This document shows, piece by piece, positions 1 to 6,687 of a stretch of DNA of 11,211 nucleotides. This DNA is from GAS188 sp035949255 (GTDB lineage: Bacteria; Pseudomonadota; Alphaproteobacteria; Rhizobiales; Beijerinckiaceae). The notes under the pieces were generated by a model. That model was not told the DNA's origin. It saw only the letters and a list, made by a program, of their open reading frames with translations, and searched no databases. Location of the stretch: assembly GCA_035949255.1 (NCBI GenBank), contig DASZIL010000141.1:1-11211 (forward strand). The letters run 5' to 3'. The position numbers and the translations under genes are program-made. Each line of letters begins with the position of its first letter. Position 1 is the stretch's first letter.

Positions 1-682
1 CCGATTTGCCGCCCGAGGACTTGCCGGAATCCGAAGGCTTCGAGTCCGAAGGCTTGGTATCAGAAGGCTTGGTATCAGAAGGCTTGGTATCAGAAGGCTT
101 GGTATCAGAAGGCTTGGCATCGGAAGACTTGGCATCGGAAGACTTGGCATCGGAAGCCTTCGCATCGGAAGCCCTGGCCTCGGCAGAGGGTCGGCCCGGC
201 TTCTCGGCGCCTTTGCGCGCCGGCTTGCCGGTCTCTGCCGGCGCGCCGCGCGCGGGCAATTTCCCCTGCGCCTCGTCCTTCGCGATACTCGGCAGCGCCC
301 TCGCTGCGCCAGCGGGTGCGTCCCCCTTCGATTGCTCGAATTTGAGCCCGAATTGCACCGACGGGTCGAAAAAACCGCTCACCGCGTCGAAGGGAATGAC
401 GAGCTTCTCGGGAACGTTGGAGAAGGAGAGCCCGACCTCGATCGCATAATCGCTGACCGCGAGATCCCAGAACTGGTGCTGGAGCACGATGGTCATCTCG
501 TCGGGATATTTGTCGCGCAGCGCTTGCGAGATGCGCACGCCCTTCTCGCGCGTTCGAAAGGAGAGGTAGAAATGATGCTCGCCCGGAATGCCGTCGCGTA
601 TCGCATTGGCGAGCACGCGGCGCACCACGCCCTTCAGCGCGTCCTGGACGAGAAGATCATAGCGGATCAGGTCGGTCGGCAT
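1..682 (-). CDS. sspB: SspB-family ClpXP adaptor protein, 3' end outside window
   Basis: Adaptor that binds ssrA-tagged polypeptides in the cytosol and delivers them to the ClpXP protease. The start codon lies at 680-682 and 227 codons are visible with no stop, so the C-terminus is missing. Residues 1-118 form the substrate-binding body; the blocks DEMTIVLQHQFWDL (61-74) and FDPSVQFGLKF (105-115) match the alphaproteobacterial SspB family as I know it. From about residue 119 the protein becomes a low-complexity Ala/Pro/Lys/Ser linker ending in ten five-residue repeats of the SDTKP/SDAKS type (bases 35-184). In this family the ClpX-docking peptide sits at the extreme C-terminus, which would be past the window edge. 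No strong ribosome binding site is seen; the start was chosen by family alignment. The ssrA gene ends about 70 bp upstream on the same strand, so the adaptor sits beside the gene for its tag. Confidence 0.92.
   Translation of the reverse strand, partial: MPTDLIRYDLLVQDALKGVVRRVLANAIRDGIPGEHHFYLSFRTREKGVRISQALRDKYPDEMTIVLQHQFWDLAVSDYAIEVGLSFSNVPEKLVIPFDAVSGFFDPSVQFGLKFEQSKGDAPAGAARALPSIAKDEAQGKLPARGAPAETGKPARKGAEKPGRPSAEARASDAKASDAKSSDAKSSDAKPSDTKPSDTKPSDTKPSDTKPSDSKPSDSGKSSGGKS
35..184. repeat. 15-bp tandem repeat tract inside sspB
   Basis: Ten consecutive 15-bp units. On the plus strand the unit is aggcttggtatcaga; units at 50-109 are four identical copies, 110-154 holds three close variants with gcatcgga ends, and the outer units are more diverged. 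The unit length is a multiple of three, so copy-number change keeps the reading frame. On the coding strand it gives repeats of SDTKP, SDAKP and SDAKS in the linker between the SspB body and the expected ClpX-binding tail. Confidence 0.95.
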
Positions 683-702
683 CGTCGCTCGTCGGCTTGC
701 CT

Positions 703-746
703 GGCGCTTTCCCGAATGGCGCTTTCCCCAATAGGCGCTCCCCATA
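703..746. repeat. Three short tandem repeats between ssrA and sspB
   Basis: Three adjacent units of 15, 16 and 13 bp: ggcgctttcccgaat (703-717), ggcgctttccccaata (718-733) and ggcgctccccata (734-746). Read on the minus strand they form a purine-rich repeat with the core GGGRAAGCGCC in the leader of sspB, just past the probable 3' end of the tmRNA. The function is unknown. They could affect processing of the ssrA-sspB transcript or simply be a slippage product. Confidence 0.75.
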
Positions 747-750
747 CGCG

Positions 751-1074
751 AAAGCGGAGGCTTCTGTTGCCGGGCGCCTCCAGACCCCGCCTTACGCGGC
801 TAAGCGGAAGGGCTTGATTTCGGAAGCTTACGCTGCATTACGCAGCGACGGCAACCGGAGCATAGTTGTCATTGGCAACTGTGCTTGTGGTCCGATAACG
901 GTGGAACCATGCCGGGCAAAAACAAACCCTTTACACCCTCGTCGATCCTATTTCGCCCCCACCTAGAACCGGCTGTCGCGGTTCCGGTTCCAGGTGGAGG
1001 CGCCGGGTACCGCCCCCGGGTCCGAATGGTTTATTCCGATCGTCATTTATCGCCATAGCCGCCGTGAGGCGGCA
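751..1074 (-). ncRNA. ssrA: Two-piece (circularly permuted) tmRNA, ssrA
   Basis: Rescues stalled ribosomes and tags the nascent chain for proteolysis. Read on the minus strand, the acceptor piece comes first: a GCCGCC/GGCGGC hairpin (1058-1073), then a T-arm (1003-1019) with stem CCGGG/CCCGG and loop GGCGGTA, then CGCCTCC plus A-CC (993-1002). The coding piece begins at 960 with GGGGGCG, which pairs with CGCCTCC over 7 bp and places a G-U wobble at the third pair, the alanyl-tRNA synthetase identity element. AATAAACC in the acceptor piece can pair with GGTTTGTT in the coding piece as the long helix of tmRNA. The resume codon GCC is at 874-876 and the encoded tag is ANDNYAPVAVAA, with stop TAA at 838-840. 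The intervening loop 961-992 would be removed to leave two RNAs. The outer ends are estimates: 1074 from the promoter and 751 from a GGAGGC/GCCTCC hairpin (756-781) followed by CTTT. Confidence 0.93.
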
Positions 1075-1080
1075 ATTGCC

Positions 1081-1110
1081 AATATAAGCGATCGCGGCCG
1101 CGATTTGAAG
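1081..1110 (-). promoter_or_regulatory. Candidate ssrA promoter with palindromic spacer
   Basis: On the minus strand a TTCAAA -35-like box (1104-1109) and a TATATT -10 (1081-1086) are 17 bp apart, placing the transcript start near 1073-1075, exactly where the first tmRNA hairpin begins. The spacer is almost filled by a perfect 14-bp palindrome, ATCGCGGCCGCGAT (1091-1104). Both boxes are seen directly; promoter activity and any operator role for the palindrome are inferred. Confidence 0.5.
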
Positions 1111-1238
1111 CCTCGGACGCGCCTTAGGGCCAGCTCGTCTCGTCGTTTGCGTGAAAGCCTTGAGCCGGCAAGAGCGGGAGCGATCGTTCCGGCCGCGGAC
1201 GAAAGCTCTCCAGGCGAACGCCGTTGGCGGCATTTCTT

Positions 1239-2021
1239 TCAGGCGCGCGGCGGCTTCAGCCTGCGGCGGGACAAATGAAAGCCCGCCCCTTCGCCGGCCG
1301 GGCCCGCGCCTTTCACATAGTGGCGTTGCCAGCCTTGCTTCACCGCATCGGGCTCGCGCCGCGCGAGGCCGGCGTTGAAATCGGTGCGGCTCACGGTCCA
1401 CTTATCGTAAGCGGCTTTCATCTCGGCATCGTCCGCCAAGGTCTTGATGCGCGGCTCGATCGATTCGTAGAGCGCGTGAGGGACGGGCGTGACGAAGCAG
1501 AAGGGCTCGCCCGCCGCGAAGCGCACGGTGCCCGGGCGGGTGAAGCGCCAGTTCATGGTGAAAGGGAAGGGCAGCCAATCCGTTTCGACGAGGCCGTCGA
1601 GCGCAACGATGCCGTGCTTCACCATGTTCGGCGCGCCGCGGCACCAGAGCGCCCAGCCGGGGCTGGTGCGAAACAAATAGCCGGTGTGGAAGGTCAGGAC
1701 GCCATGGCCGAAATGCGACACCACCCGGCGCGTGACCGACGCGGGCTCGCCCAAAGGCCGCAGCTGAATGTCCGTCGTGAGATTGCCCCCGGTCCAGGTC
1801 GCCGAAAAAGCGCAAGGCAGGATGATCTCCCAGCCGGACGCATTGGCGATCGAGAGCGGAATGCACCGATAGGCGTATCGTTGGTCGGTGAGATCCATCC
1901 AGTCGCGCTCCGGCCGTGCCGGGACGAGCTCGGGAGGGTCGTCCTCCGTGCGATAGCAGGTGAGCTCGGGCGCTTCGATCACCGGTCTTGGCTCCGGCGC
2001 GGATGTTGACGGCTTCTGCAT
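1239..2021 (-). CDS. DUF6065-like protein of unknown function
   Basis: A 260-residue, probably cytosolic protein without signal peptide or membrane segments. It resembles the DUF6065 family by features recalled from that family: ERDWMD (38-43), YRCIPLSIANASGWEI (51-66), a Gly/Trp-rich centre with SHFGHGVLTFHTGYLF (102-117) and PNMVKHGI (131-138), and a C-terminal WQRHYVKGA (231-239) before a basic tail ending RLKPPRA. No catalytic motif can be identified. The frame extends 19 codons further upstream to 2078, but the start at 2021 is preferred because GAGGTG at 2028-2033 lies 6 nt before it and the upstream extension is composition-poor. The gene is divergent from thyA and follows the same strand as ssrA and sspB. 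Family assignment is from memory; the molecular function is unknown. Confidence 0.8.
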   Translation of the reverse strand: MQKPSTSAPEPRPVIEAPELTCYRTEDDPPELVPARPERDWMDLTDQRYAYRCIPLSIANASGWEIILPCAFSATWTGGNLTTDIQLRPLGEPASVTRRVVSHFGHGVLTFHTGYLFRTSPGWALWCRGAPNMVKHGIVALDGLVETDWLPFPFTMNWRFTRPGTVRFAAGEPFCFVTPVPHALYESIEPRIKTLADDAEMKAAYDKWTVSRTDFNAGLARREPDAVKQGWQRHYVKGAGPAGEGAGFHLSRRRLKPPRA

Positions 2022-2027
2022 GCTTGG

Positions 2028-2033
2028 CACCTC
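2028..2033 (-). promoter_or_regulatory. Ribosome binding site fixing the DUF6065-like start
   Basis: GAGGTG on the minus strand, six bases before the ATG at 2021-2019. It supports the shorter start over the upstream in-frame alternative at 2078. Confidence 0.6.
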
Positions 2034-2088
2034 GTCGTCAGGCGACGCACGAGTGAACCTTTTCCGAGAAGCGCGCAACCGCCAGAGG

Positions 2089-2186
2089 ATGATCTTGGAA
2101 AACGGAAACCGTCTTTCCGAAAAGATTATGCTCCTCTAATAACTTAGAGCGTGACGGCGGTCCCATTCGATGCCGGCACGCTCTAA
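2089..2186 (-). repeat. Two-part palindromic intergenic repeat, copy 1
   Basis: Part A (2144-2186) is 43 bp with inverted ends TTAGAGCGTG and CACGCTCTAA. Part B (about 2089-2134) reads on the minus strand as GAGCATAATCTTTTCGGAAA, then CGGTTTCC, then TTTTCC and GATCAT. Together they match, in the same order and spacing, the element at 7845-7947 on the opposite strand. Over 43 aligned bases part A is identical at 31 positions. It sits in the divergent spacer between the DUF6065-like gene and thyA. This looks like the short REP-like palindromes that are abundant in Hyphomicrobiales genomes. Confidence 0.75.
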
Positions 2187-2316
2187 GCCGCGATCGAGGT
2201 TCCGCCGCGAGAGCCCGGATGAAATCCGGTGGAGGGTTCCCAGGCATGGCCATGCATCTTCACGCGAAGGCTGGTAAAATGGCCTCCGACTCACAAGGAT
2301 TCGCGAGCCCCGGCCC

Positions 2317-3126
<810 letters not shown>

Positions 3127-3138
3127 GGCGATGGCTAT

Positions 3139-3217
3139 AATTCGGTGACAGCTTACTATTATACCTTTTTAACGTTTGCTTTTGTATTTCGGTAAATTAG
3201 TAAGCTGTCACCGAATT
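3139..3217. repeat. Perfect 20-bp inverted repeat with AT-rich 39-bp core
   Basis: The left arm AATTCGGTGACAGCTTACTA (3139-3158) is the exact reverse complement of the right arm (3198-3217). The 39-bp centre is markedly AT-rich against GC-rich surroundings. The element fills the gap between the thyA stop (3126) and the terC stop (3224), so a transcript from either gene would carry a very stable stem. It can serve as a bidirectional transcription end point. The arm resembles GGTGACAG...TTACTAAT-type termini that I recall recurring near small IS200-like transposase genes, but no transposase is present here. Confidence 0.9.
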
Positions 3218-3223
3218 TCCTCT

Positions 3224-3925
3224 TCACGCATCGTCGCGGATGCTTTTGTCCTTCGCGCGCGCGGCGCGCGCCCGCAGGATGAGGATCGCCACGACCAGCA
3301 CGGTGACGGCGGCGAGCCCCGCCGCCAAGGTCGGATCGACACCGCGCTCTTGCAGGCGCGGACCGAGCATCGCGTCCTCGGCGATCATTTCGCCGGCGAC
3401 CCAGCCGAGAAGAGCACCCCCGCCGACCGCGAGGATGGGAAAGCGCCGCAAAAGCGGCATGATGAGCGCCGAGCCCCAGACGATCAGGGGGATCGAGAGC
3501 AGGATGCCGAAAACGAAGACGCTGAGGTTCTGCCGCGCCGCCGCGAGCAGGGCGAGCACATTGTCGAGGCTCATGATGGCGTCGGCGACCCCGATGGTCC
3601 AGACGGCGGCCCATAGGTTGCGGGCGGCGGGCACATCCGCGCGCCCGTGCCCGTCGTCGCAGGCGAGCTTGACGCCGAGATAAAGGAGCACGAGGCCGGC
3701 CGCGAATCTGAGGAGCGGCACCTCCAGCACCTGCACGGCCACGAAGGCGAAGAGCACGCGCAGCGTGATCGCGGCCGCGATGCCGAGCGCCATGCCGAGC
3801 CGGCGCTGCGCGTCGGGAAGGGAACGGCAAGCGAGCGCGATCACGACCGCGTTGTCGGCGGAGAGGATGAGATCGATCCACACCACCTGCGCGATCGGGC
3901 CGAGAACGGCGAGATCGAGGCTCAT
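3224..3925 (-). CDS. TerC/YjbE-family integral membrane protein
   Basis: A 233-residue inner-membrane protein with about seven hydrophobic segments, built as two related halves. The acidic family signatures are in membrane segments: DLILSADNAVVIALA (18-32, with Asp24 and Asn25) and DAIMSLDNVLALLA (115-128, with Asp121 and Asn122). TerC-family members in other bacteria are linked to Mn2+ or other metal export and tellurite tolerance; the substrate here cannot be read from the sequence. The tail after residue 219 is basic and cytosolic-looking. The start codon is at 3923-3925 without a strong ribosome binding site. The 52-bp spacing from the upstream aminotransferase gene on the same strand allows co-transcription. 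No manganese riboswitch fits in that short gap. Confidence 0.88.
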   Translation of the reverse strand: MSLDLAVLGPIAQVVWIDLILSADNAVVIALACRSLPDAQRRLGMALGIAAAITLRVLFAFVAVQVLEVPLLRFAAGLVLLYLGVKLACDDGHGRADVPAARNLWAAVWTIGVADAIMSLDNVLALLAAARQNLSVFVFGILLSIPLIVWGSALIMPLLRRFPILAVGGGALLGWVAGEMIAEDAMLGPRLQERGVDPTLAAGLAAVTVLVVAILILRARAARAKDKSIRDDA

Positions 3926-3955
3926 CCGCCGGGCCGATGATAGCGTGGGGAGAGC

Positions 3956-3981
3956 GTGAGGCCGATGTTCACCGGCCTCAC
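3956..3981. terminator. 9-bp inverted repeat at the aminotransferase stop codon
   Basis: GTGAGGCCG (3956-3964) and CGGCCTCAC (3973-3981) form a perfect stem with an 8-base loop overlapping the stop codon of the aminotransferase gene. There is no T run, so it is not a textbook intrinsic terminator. It could weaken read-through into terC or protect the mRNA end. Confidence 0.4.
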
Positions 3982-5303
3982 GCGGCGCTGAGCGCCTCAG
4001 GGAGGAGGAGTGGCGCGCGCGTCGTCAGGAATTCCTCCACCGCCTCGACGAGACGGTCGCATTCCGCGTCGCCGATCGGCAACGAAAGGATGAGCATGCC
4101 GCGGCGCGCGAGATAGATGCCGCGCTCCAGCAAGTCGAAGAAGAAGAGCTCCTTCAGCCCTTGATGCCCGCGCACCGCATCGCGCGGTGTGCGCACCGGG
4201 GTTGCGGAAAAATGCACCGCCATCAGCGAGCCATAGCCGGTGAACTCCATGGGAGCGCGGCGCGACGCGCAAAGCTCGTTGAGGCGCCGCCTCAAATCCT
4301 CGCCGCGCGCCGAAAGCTCGCGAGCCGCTTCGGGCGTGAAGATCTCGCTCATCCCGGCAAGCCCCGCCGACATGGTGAGGATATTGTTGTTGAAGGTGCC
4401 GGCATGCGGCAGGGCGTCGGCGCGGCGTGGATCATAGAGGCCCATGAGATCGGCGCGGCCGCCGAAGGCGCCAAACGACATGCCGCCGCCGATATATTTG
4501 CCGAGCGTCGTCATGTCGGGGATGATGCCGAAAGCCTCCTGCAAGCCGCCAGGCGAGAGGCGCGAGGTCATCACCTCGTCGAAGATCAGCACCGCGCCTG
4601 AGCGCGAGGCGCCGTCGCGCAAGGCCTGGAGGAACTCGCGGTCCCCCGGGATGCAGCCGCCCGAGCCGAGCATCGGCTCGACGAGGATCGCGGCGAGCTC
4701 CGACCCATGCTCCTCGATCAGCGCCTCGGCGCGGGCCACGTCATTATAGCTGCCGATGATGAATTGATGGGGCGCGTTCACCGGCGCTCCGCCGCCGCCG
4801 AAATAAAGCACGCCACCATGGTAGCCGCCTTCGAAGACGAGGATCTTGCGCCGCCCCGTCGCCACCGTGACGGTGGCGAGCGCCATGAGATTGGCTTCCG
4901 TTCCGGAATTGGTGAAACGAATGAGATCGAGCGAGGGGAAGCGGTCGCAGACGACGCGCGCGAGCTTCCCTTCGAGAAGATTGTGAGCCGAGAGGTTGAT
5001 GCCGCCGTCGAGCGCGCGATCGATGGCGGCGCGAATGCGCGGATGGGAGTGCCCATAGATGCCGGCCGTGTATTCGCCGAGGAAATCCAGATAGTCATGG
5101 CCGTCCGCGTCGCGCAGGTAGCAGCCGGCACCGCTCTGCATCGCCAGCGGGAAGGGCGCATAGAACAGAATCGTGCGCGTGTTGCCGCCCGGCAGGGCCG
5201 CGCAGGCCTCCTCATGCGCCGCCCGGCTCTTCGGATTGCGCTTCACGAAGGCTTCGCGCGCCTCGGCGAGCGCGGCCTCAATACTGATGTTCCTCACGGC
5301 CAT
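3978..5303 (-). CDS. Class III PLP-dependent aminotransferase, glutamate-1-semialdehyde aminomutase-like
   Basis: A 441-residue fold-type I PLP enzyme of the cytosol. Motifs in order: GGNTRTILF (39-47), the substrate-loop-like GEYTAGIYGHSHP (76-88), SGTEANLMAL for cofactor phosphate binding (133-142), GYHG (160-163), FDEVMTSRLSPGG (241-253) with Asp242 for the PLP ring nitrogen, and TTLGKYIGGGMSFGAFGG (265-282) with Lys269 as the Schiff-base lysine. The overall order follows HemL, but departures such as SRLSPGG after the DEVMT motif and an N-terminal extension suggest a paralogue rather than the haem-pathway enzyme. Beta-amino-acid or other omega-aminotransferases of the same family are alternatives. 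No haem genes are near; terC follows 52 bp downstream. The start at 5303 is the first ATG and lacks a clear ribosome binding site. Confidence 0.88.
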   Translation of the reverse strand: MAVRNISIEAALAEAREAFVKRNPKSRAAHEEACAALPGGNTRTILFYAPFPLAMQSGAGCYLRDADGHDYLDFLGEYTAGIYGHSHPRIRAAIDRALDGGINLSAHNLLEGKLARVVCDRFPSLDLIRFTNSGTEANLMALATVTVATGRRKILVFEGGYHGGVLYFGGGGAPVNAPHQFIIGSYNDVARAEALIEEHGSELAAILVEPMLGSGGCIPGDREFLQALRDGASRSGAVLIFDEVMTSRLSPGGLQEAFGIIPDMTTLGKYIGGGMSFGAFGGRADLMGLYDPRRADALPHAGTFNNNILTMSAGLAGMSEIFTPEAARELSARGEDLRRRLNELCASRRAPMEFTGYGSLMAVHFSATPVRTPRDAVRGHQGLKELFFFDLLERGIYLARRGMLILSLPIGDAECDRLVEAVEEFLTTRAPLLLPEALSAA

Positions 5304-5401
5304 CGGCGAACCCCGCTGCTTGATCTCGGCTTCGGGGACAGAAGCCTAAAGCATCATCCGCGCAAAGGGGAAGTATTTTTGGCGGGAGCGGCAAGGGCCA
5401 T

Positions 5402-5440
5402 GTGGATGCGGTCATGCGCGGGCTTGGCCCGCGCATCCAC
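5402..5440. repeat. REP-like GC-rich palindrome
   Basis: ATGCGCGGGC (5414-5423) and GCCCGCGCAT (5427-5436) form a perfect 10-bp stem with a 3-base loop. A second copy of the outer arm, GTGGATGCG (5402-5410), can also pair with CGCATCCAC (5432-5440), allowing two alternative stems. It lies in the 222-bp gap between the tRNA-His 3' end and the aminotransferase start. Similar GGGCTTGxCCC palindromes flanked by ATCCACG are widespread in Hyphomicrobiales as I recall. It may also help end transcription from the tRNA. Confidence 0.7.
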
Positions 5441-5525
5441 GTCTTCGAGTGGTGGGGCGATAAAGGCCGGGCCGACACCCCGACATGACGAAGAGGGGCG
5501 AGCTTCTTCCGGACATTGTGCGGGA

Positions 5526-5602
5526 TGGTACAGCCGGGTGGATTCGAACCGCCGACCCCCAGATCCACAATCTGGTGCTCTAACCAACTGAGCTACGGCT
5601 GC
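5526..5602 (-). tRNA. tRNA-His (anticodon GTG)
   Basis: A complete 77-nt cloverleaf including an encoded CCA. Acceptor GCAGCCG pairs with CGGCTGT (first pair G-U), D-arm GCTCAGTTGGTTAGAGC, anticodon arm CCAGA-TTGTGGA-TCTGG with GTG at 5566-5568, and T-arm GGCGG-TTCGAAT-CCACC. The discriminator is A73 and the base before G1 is T, so the usual G-1:C73 pair of tRNA-His is not encoded. This matches the known alphaproteobacterial exception that co-evolved with an unusual histidyl-tRNA synthetase. One T-stem pair (C51 and A63; bases 5551 and 5539) is a mismatch. All other stems are intact, so the gene is judged functional. Confidence 0.97.
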
Positions 5603-5949
5603 ATGACGCGAGATGCCGGTCGCATCCCTTCAGGACCGCTCAGGCTTCATTTTCACCTTCGCGGGCACGACCACGCGATGGGTCTTACGATAGGGATCAA
5701 GAGTTTGCAACATCGGCCCTGAGCGATGGCTTCGCGCCAGTTTTCCCGGTTTTGCGGCCCTCGACGAGGGTGCCGAGGCGCAATTGATGATTGCCCAAAT
5801 GGGCGACCGCCCTATTTTTGACAGTATCTCCCTGGCCATGGCGGGACCGATGCTGCGAGAAGCGGGTAAGCTTTCGCGCGCCTCGCCATGGAGCTCGATG
5901 CCTCCCCGATACCGATTTTTGGACGAGGCTCGATTTTGGACAAGGCTCG
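5603..5949. other. Intergenic region without a confident gene
   Basis: This stretch separates tRNA-His from the membrane-protein gene and must hold the tRNA promoter (minus) and the promoter of the plus-strand gene. A TTGACA lies at 5818-5823 on the plus strand, but no convincing -10 follows at the right spacing. The only coding hint is a short minus-strand reading frame at 5630-5713 with GC-rich third positions. Other open frames here are not supported by composition or motifs. Confidence 0.5.
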
Positions 5950-6687
5950 ATGATGAGTTGGATTTTTGCGCTTTTGGGTTTGGCGGCCGTGGCCGTGGGT
6001 GGCGGCGCCATCGTGATGGGCTGGCCGCTCGTGCCGCTCGAGCGCGGCTGGACCCTGGTGATCGCCGGCTCTGCTTTTGCTTCGGGCGGTCTCATCTGTC
6101 TCGCGCTCGCCGCGCTCCTGGGCGAGGCCCGCCGCACGCGCCGCGCGATCGAGCGCGTGCTCGAGGAGCTCGCCTGGTCGCGCCCCATCGAGCGGATGAG
6201 CGCCACGATGCTTCCGGCCGAACATGAAATTATCGCTGCGCGTCCGGCCGAACGCTCATACGCGCCCTCCTCCGCGACCTCACCTCATTTCGACAAGAGC
6301 GAGCGCGTCACCCCGCCCATGCCGGTCATGCCGGCGGCTGCCCCGCTCGGGGTGCCGGAGCCTCTGATTGAAGCCAAGCCCGTGGCGGAACGCCGTGAGG
6401 CAAGGCAGGAACCGAGGCTCGATCCGCATCCAGCCGGCGCCGCCATGGAGCCTTCGGCGAGCGCGAGCGCCGCGGCCGCGTCTCACCCGGCCGCCGCCGA
6501 AAGCGACGCGCATCAGGCCGCCAGGGAGCCGCAGGAGTTGCAGCCGGCGCGCAGCTTCAGCGTTGGGGATACGAGCTTCGTCGTCTTCACCGACGGCACG
6601 ATCGAGGCGCGCACGCCCAAGGGAGCGCGTCGCTTCGGCTCGATGGAGGAGGTGCGAAGCTACCTCGAGGAATCCGCCGCGTCATAG
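5950..6687 (+). CDS. Small membrane-anchored protein with disordered linker and C-terminal module
   Basis: A 245-residue protein I cannot name. Two hydrophobic segments lie near the N-terminus (about residues 4-22 and 32-54), probably a hairpin in the inner membrane. A charged stretch EARRTRRAIERVLEEL (about 56-71) follows, then a long Ala/Pro/Glu-rich region to about 205 that looks disordered. The last 40 residues form a compact motif, SFSVGDTSFVVFTDGTIEAR, followed by TPKGARRFGSMEEVRSYLEE. Hypothetical proteins in related genomes carry a similar ending, as I recall. The frame is open upstream to 5791, but that extension has no membrane or family character; the paired ATGs at 5950 and 5953 fit the hydrophobic start better, with a weak AAGG upstream. 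The gene stands alone on the plus strand. Confidence 0.75.
   Translation: MMSWIFALLGLAAVAVGGGAIVMGWPLVPLERGWTLVIAGSAFASGGLICLALAALLGEARRTRRAIERVLEELAWSRPIERMSATMLPAEHEIIAARPAERSYAPSSATSPHFDKSERVTPPMPVMPAAAPLGVPEPLIEAKPVAERREARQEPRLDPHPAGAAMEPSASASAAAASHPAAAESDAHQAAREPQELQPARSFSVGDTSFVVFTDGTIEARTPKGARRFGSMEEVRSYLEESAAS

Noticed and set aside
35..184. Possible CRISPR array from the regular repeats
   Set aside because: Units are contiguous 15-bp tandem copies without spacers and are in frame within sspB.
6..449. Plus-strand repeat protein with SEGL/SEDLA repeats
   Set aside because: It is the complement of the sspB linker repeats; the minus strand carries the conserved SspB body.
931..1401. 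Minus-strand frame across ssrA and the end of the DUF6065-like gene
   Set aside because: It crosses the tmRNA acceptor piece and has composition typical of a chance frame.
1224..2009. Long plus-strand frame opposite the DUF6065-like gene
   Set aside because: It is the antisense shadow of a GC-rich gene: Arg/Gly/Ala-rich, without motifs, and the minus strand has a recognisable family and a ribosome binding site.
3926..3977. Manganese (yybP-ykoY) riboswitch before terC
   Set aside because: Only 52 bp separate the genes, too short for the motif, and none of its conserved loops is visible.
4707..5591. 294-codon plus-strand frame opposite the aminotransferase
   Set aside because: It overlaps the aminotransferase and runs through tRNA-His, where it would translate the tRNA complement; no family features.
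5818..5846. Promoter from TTGACA at 5818
   Set aside because: No -10 hexamer appears 16-18 bp downstream; the position is occupied by GC-rich sequence.
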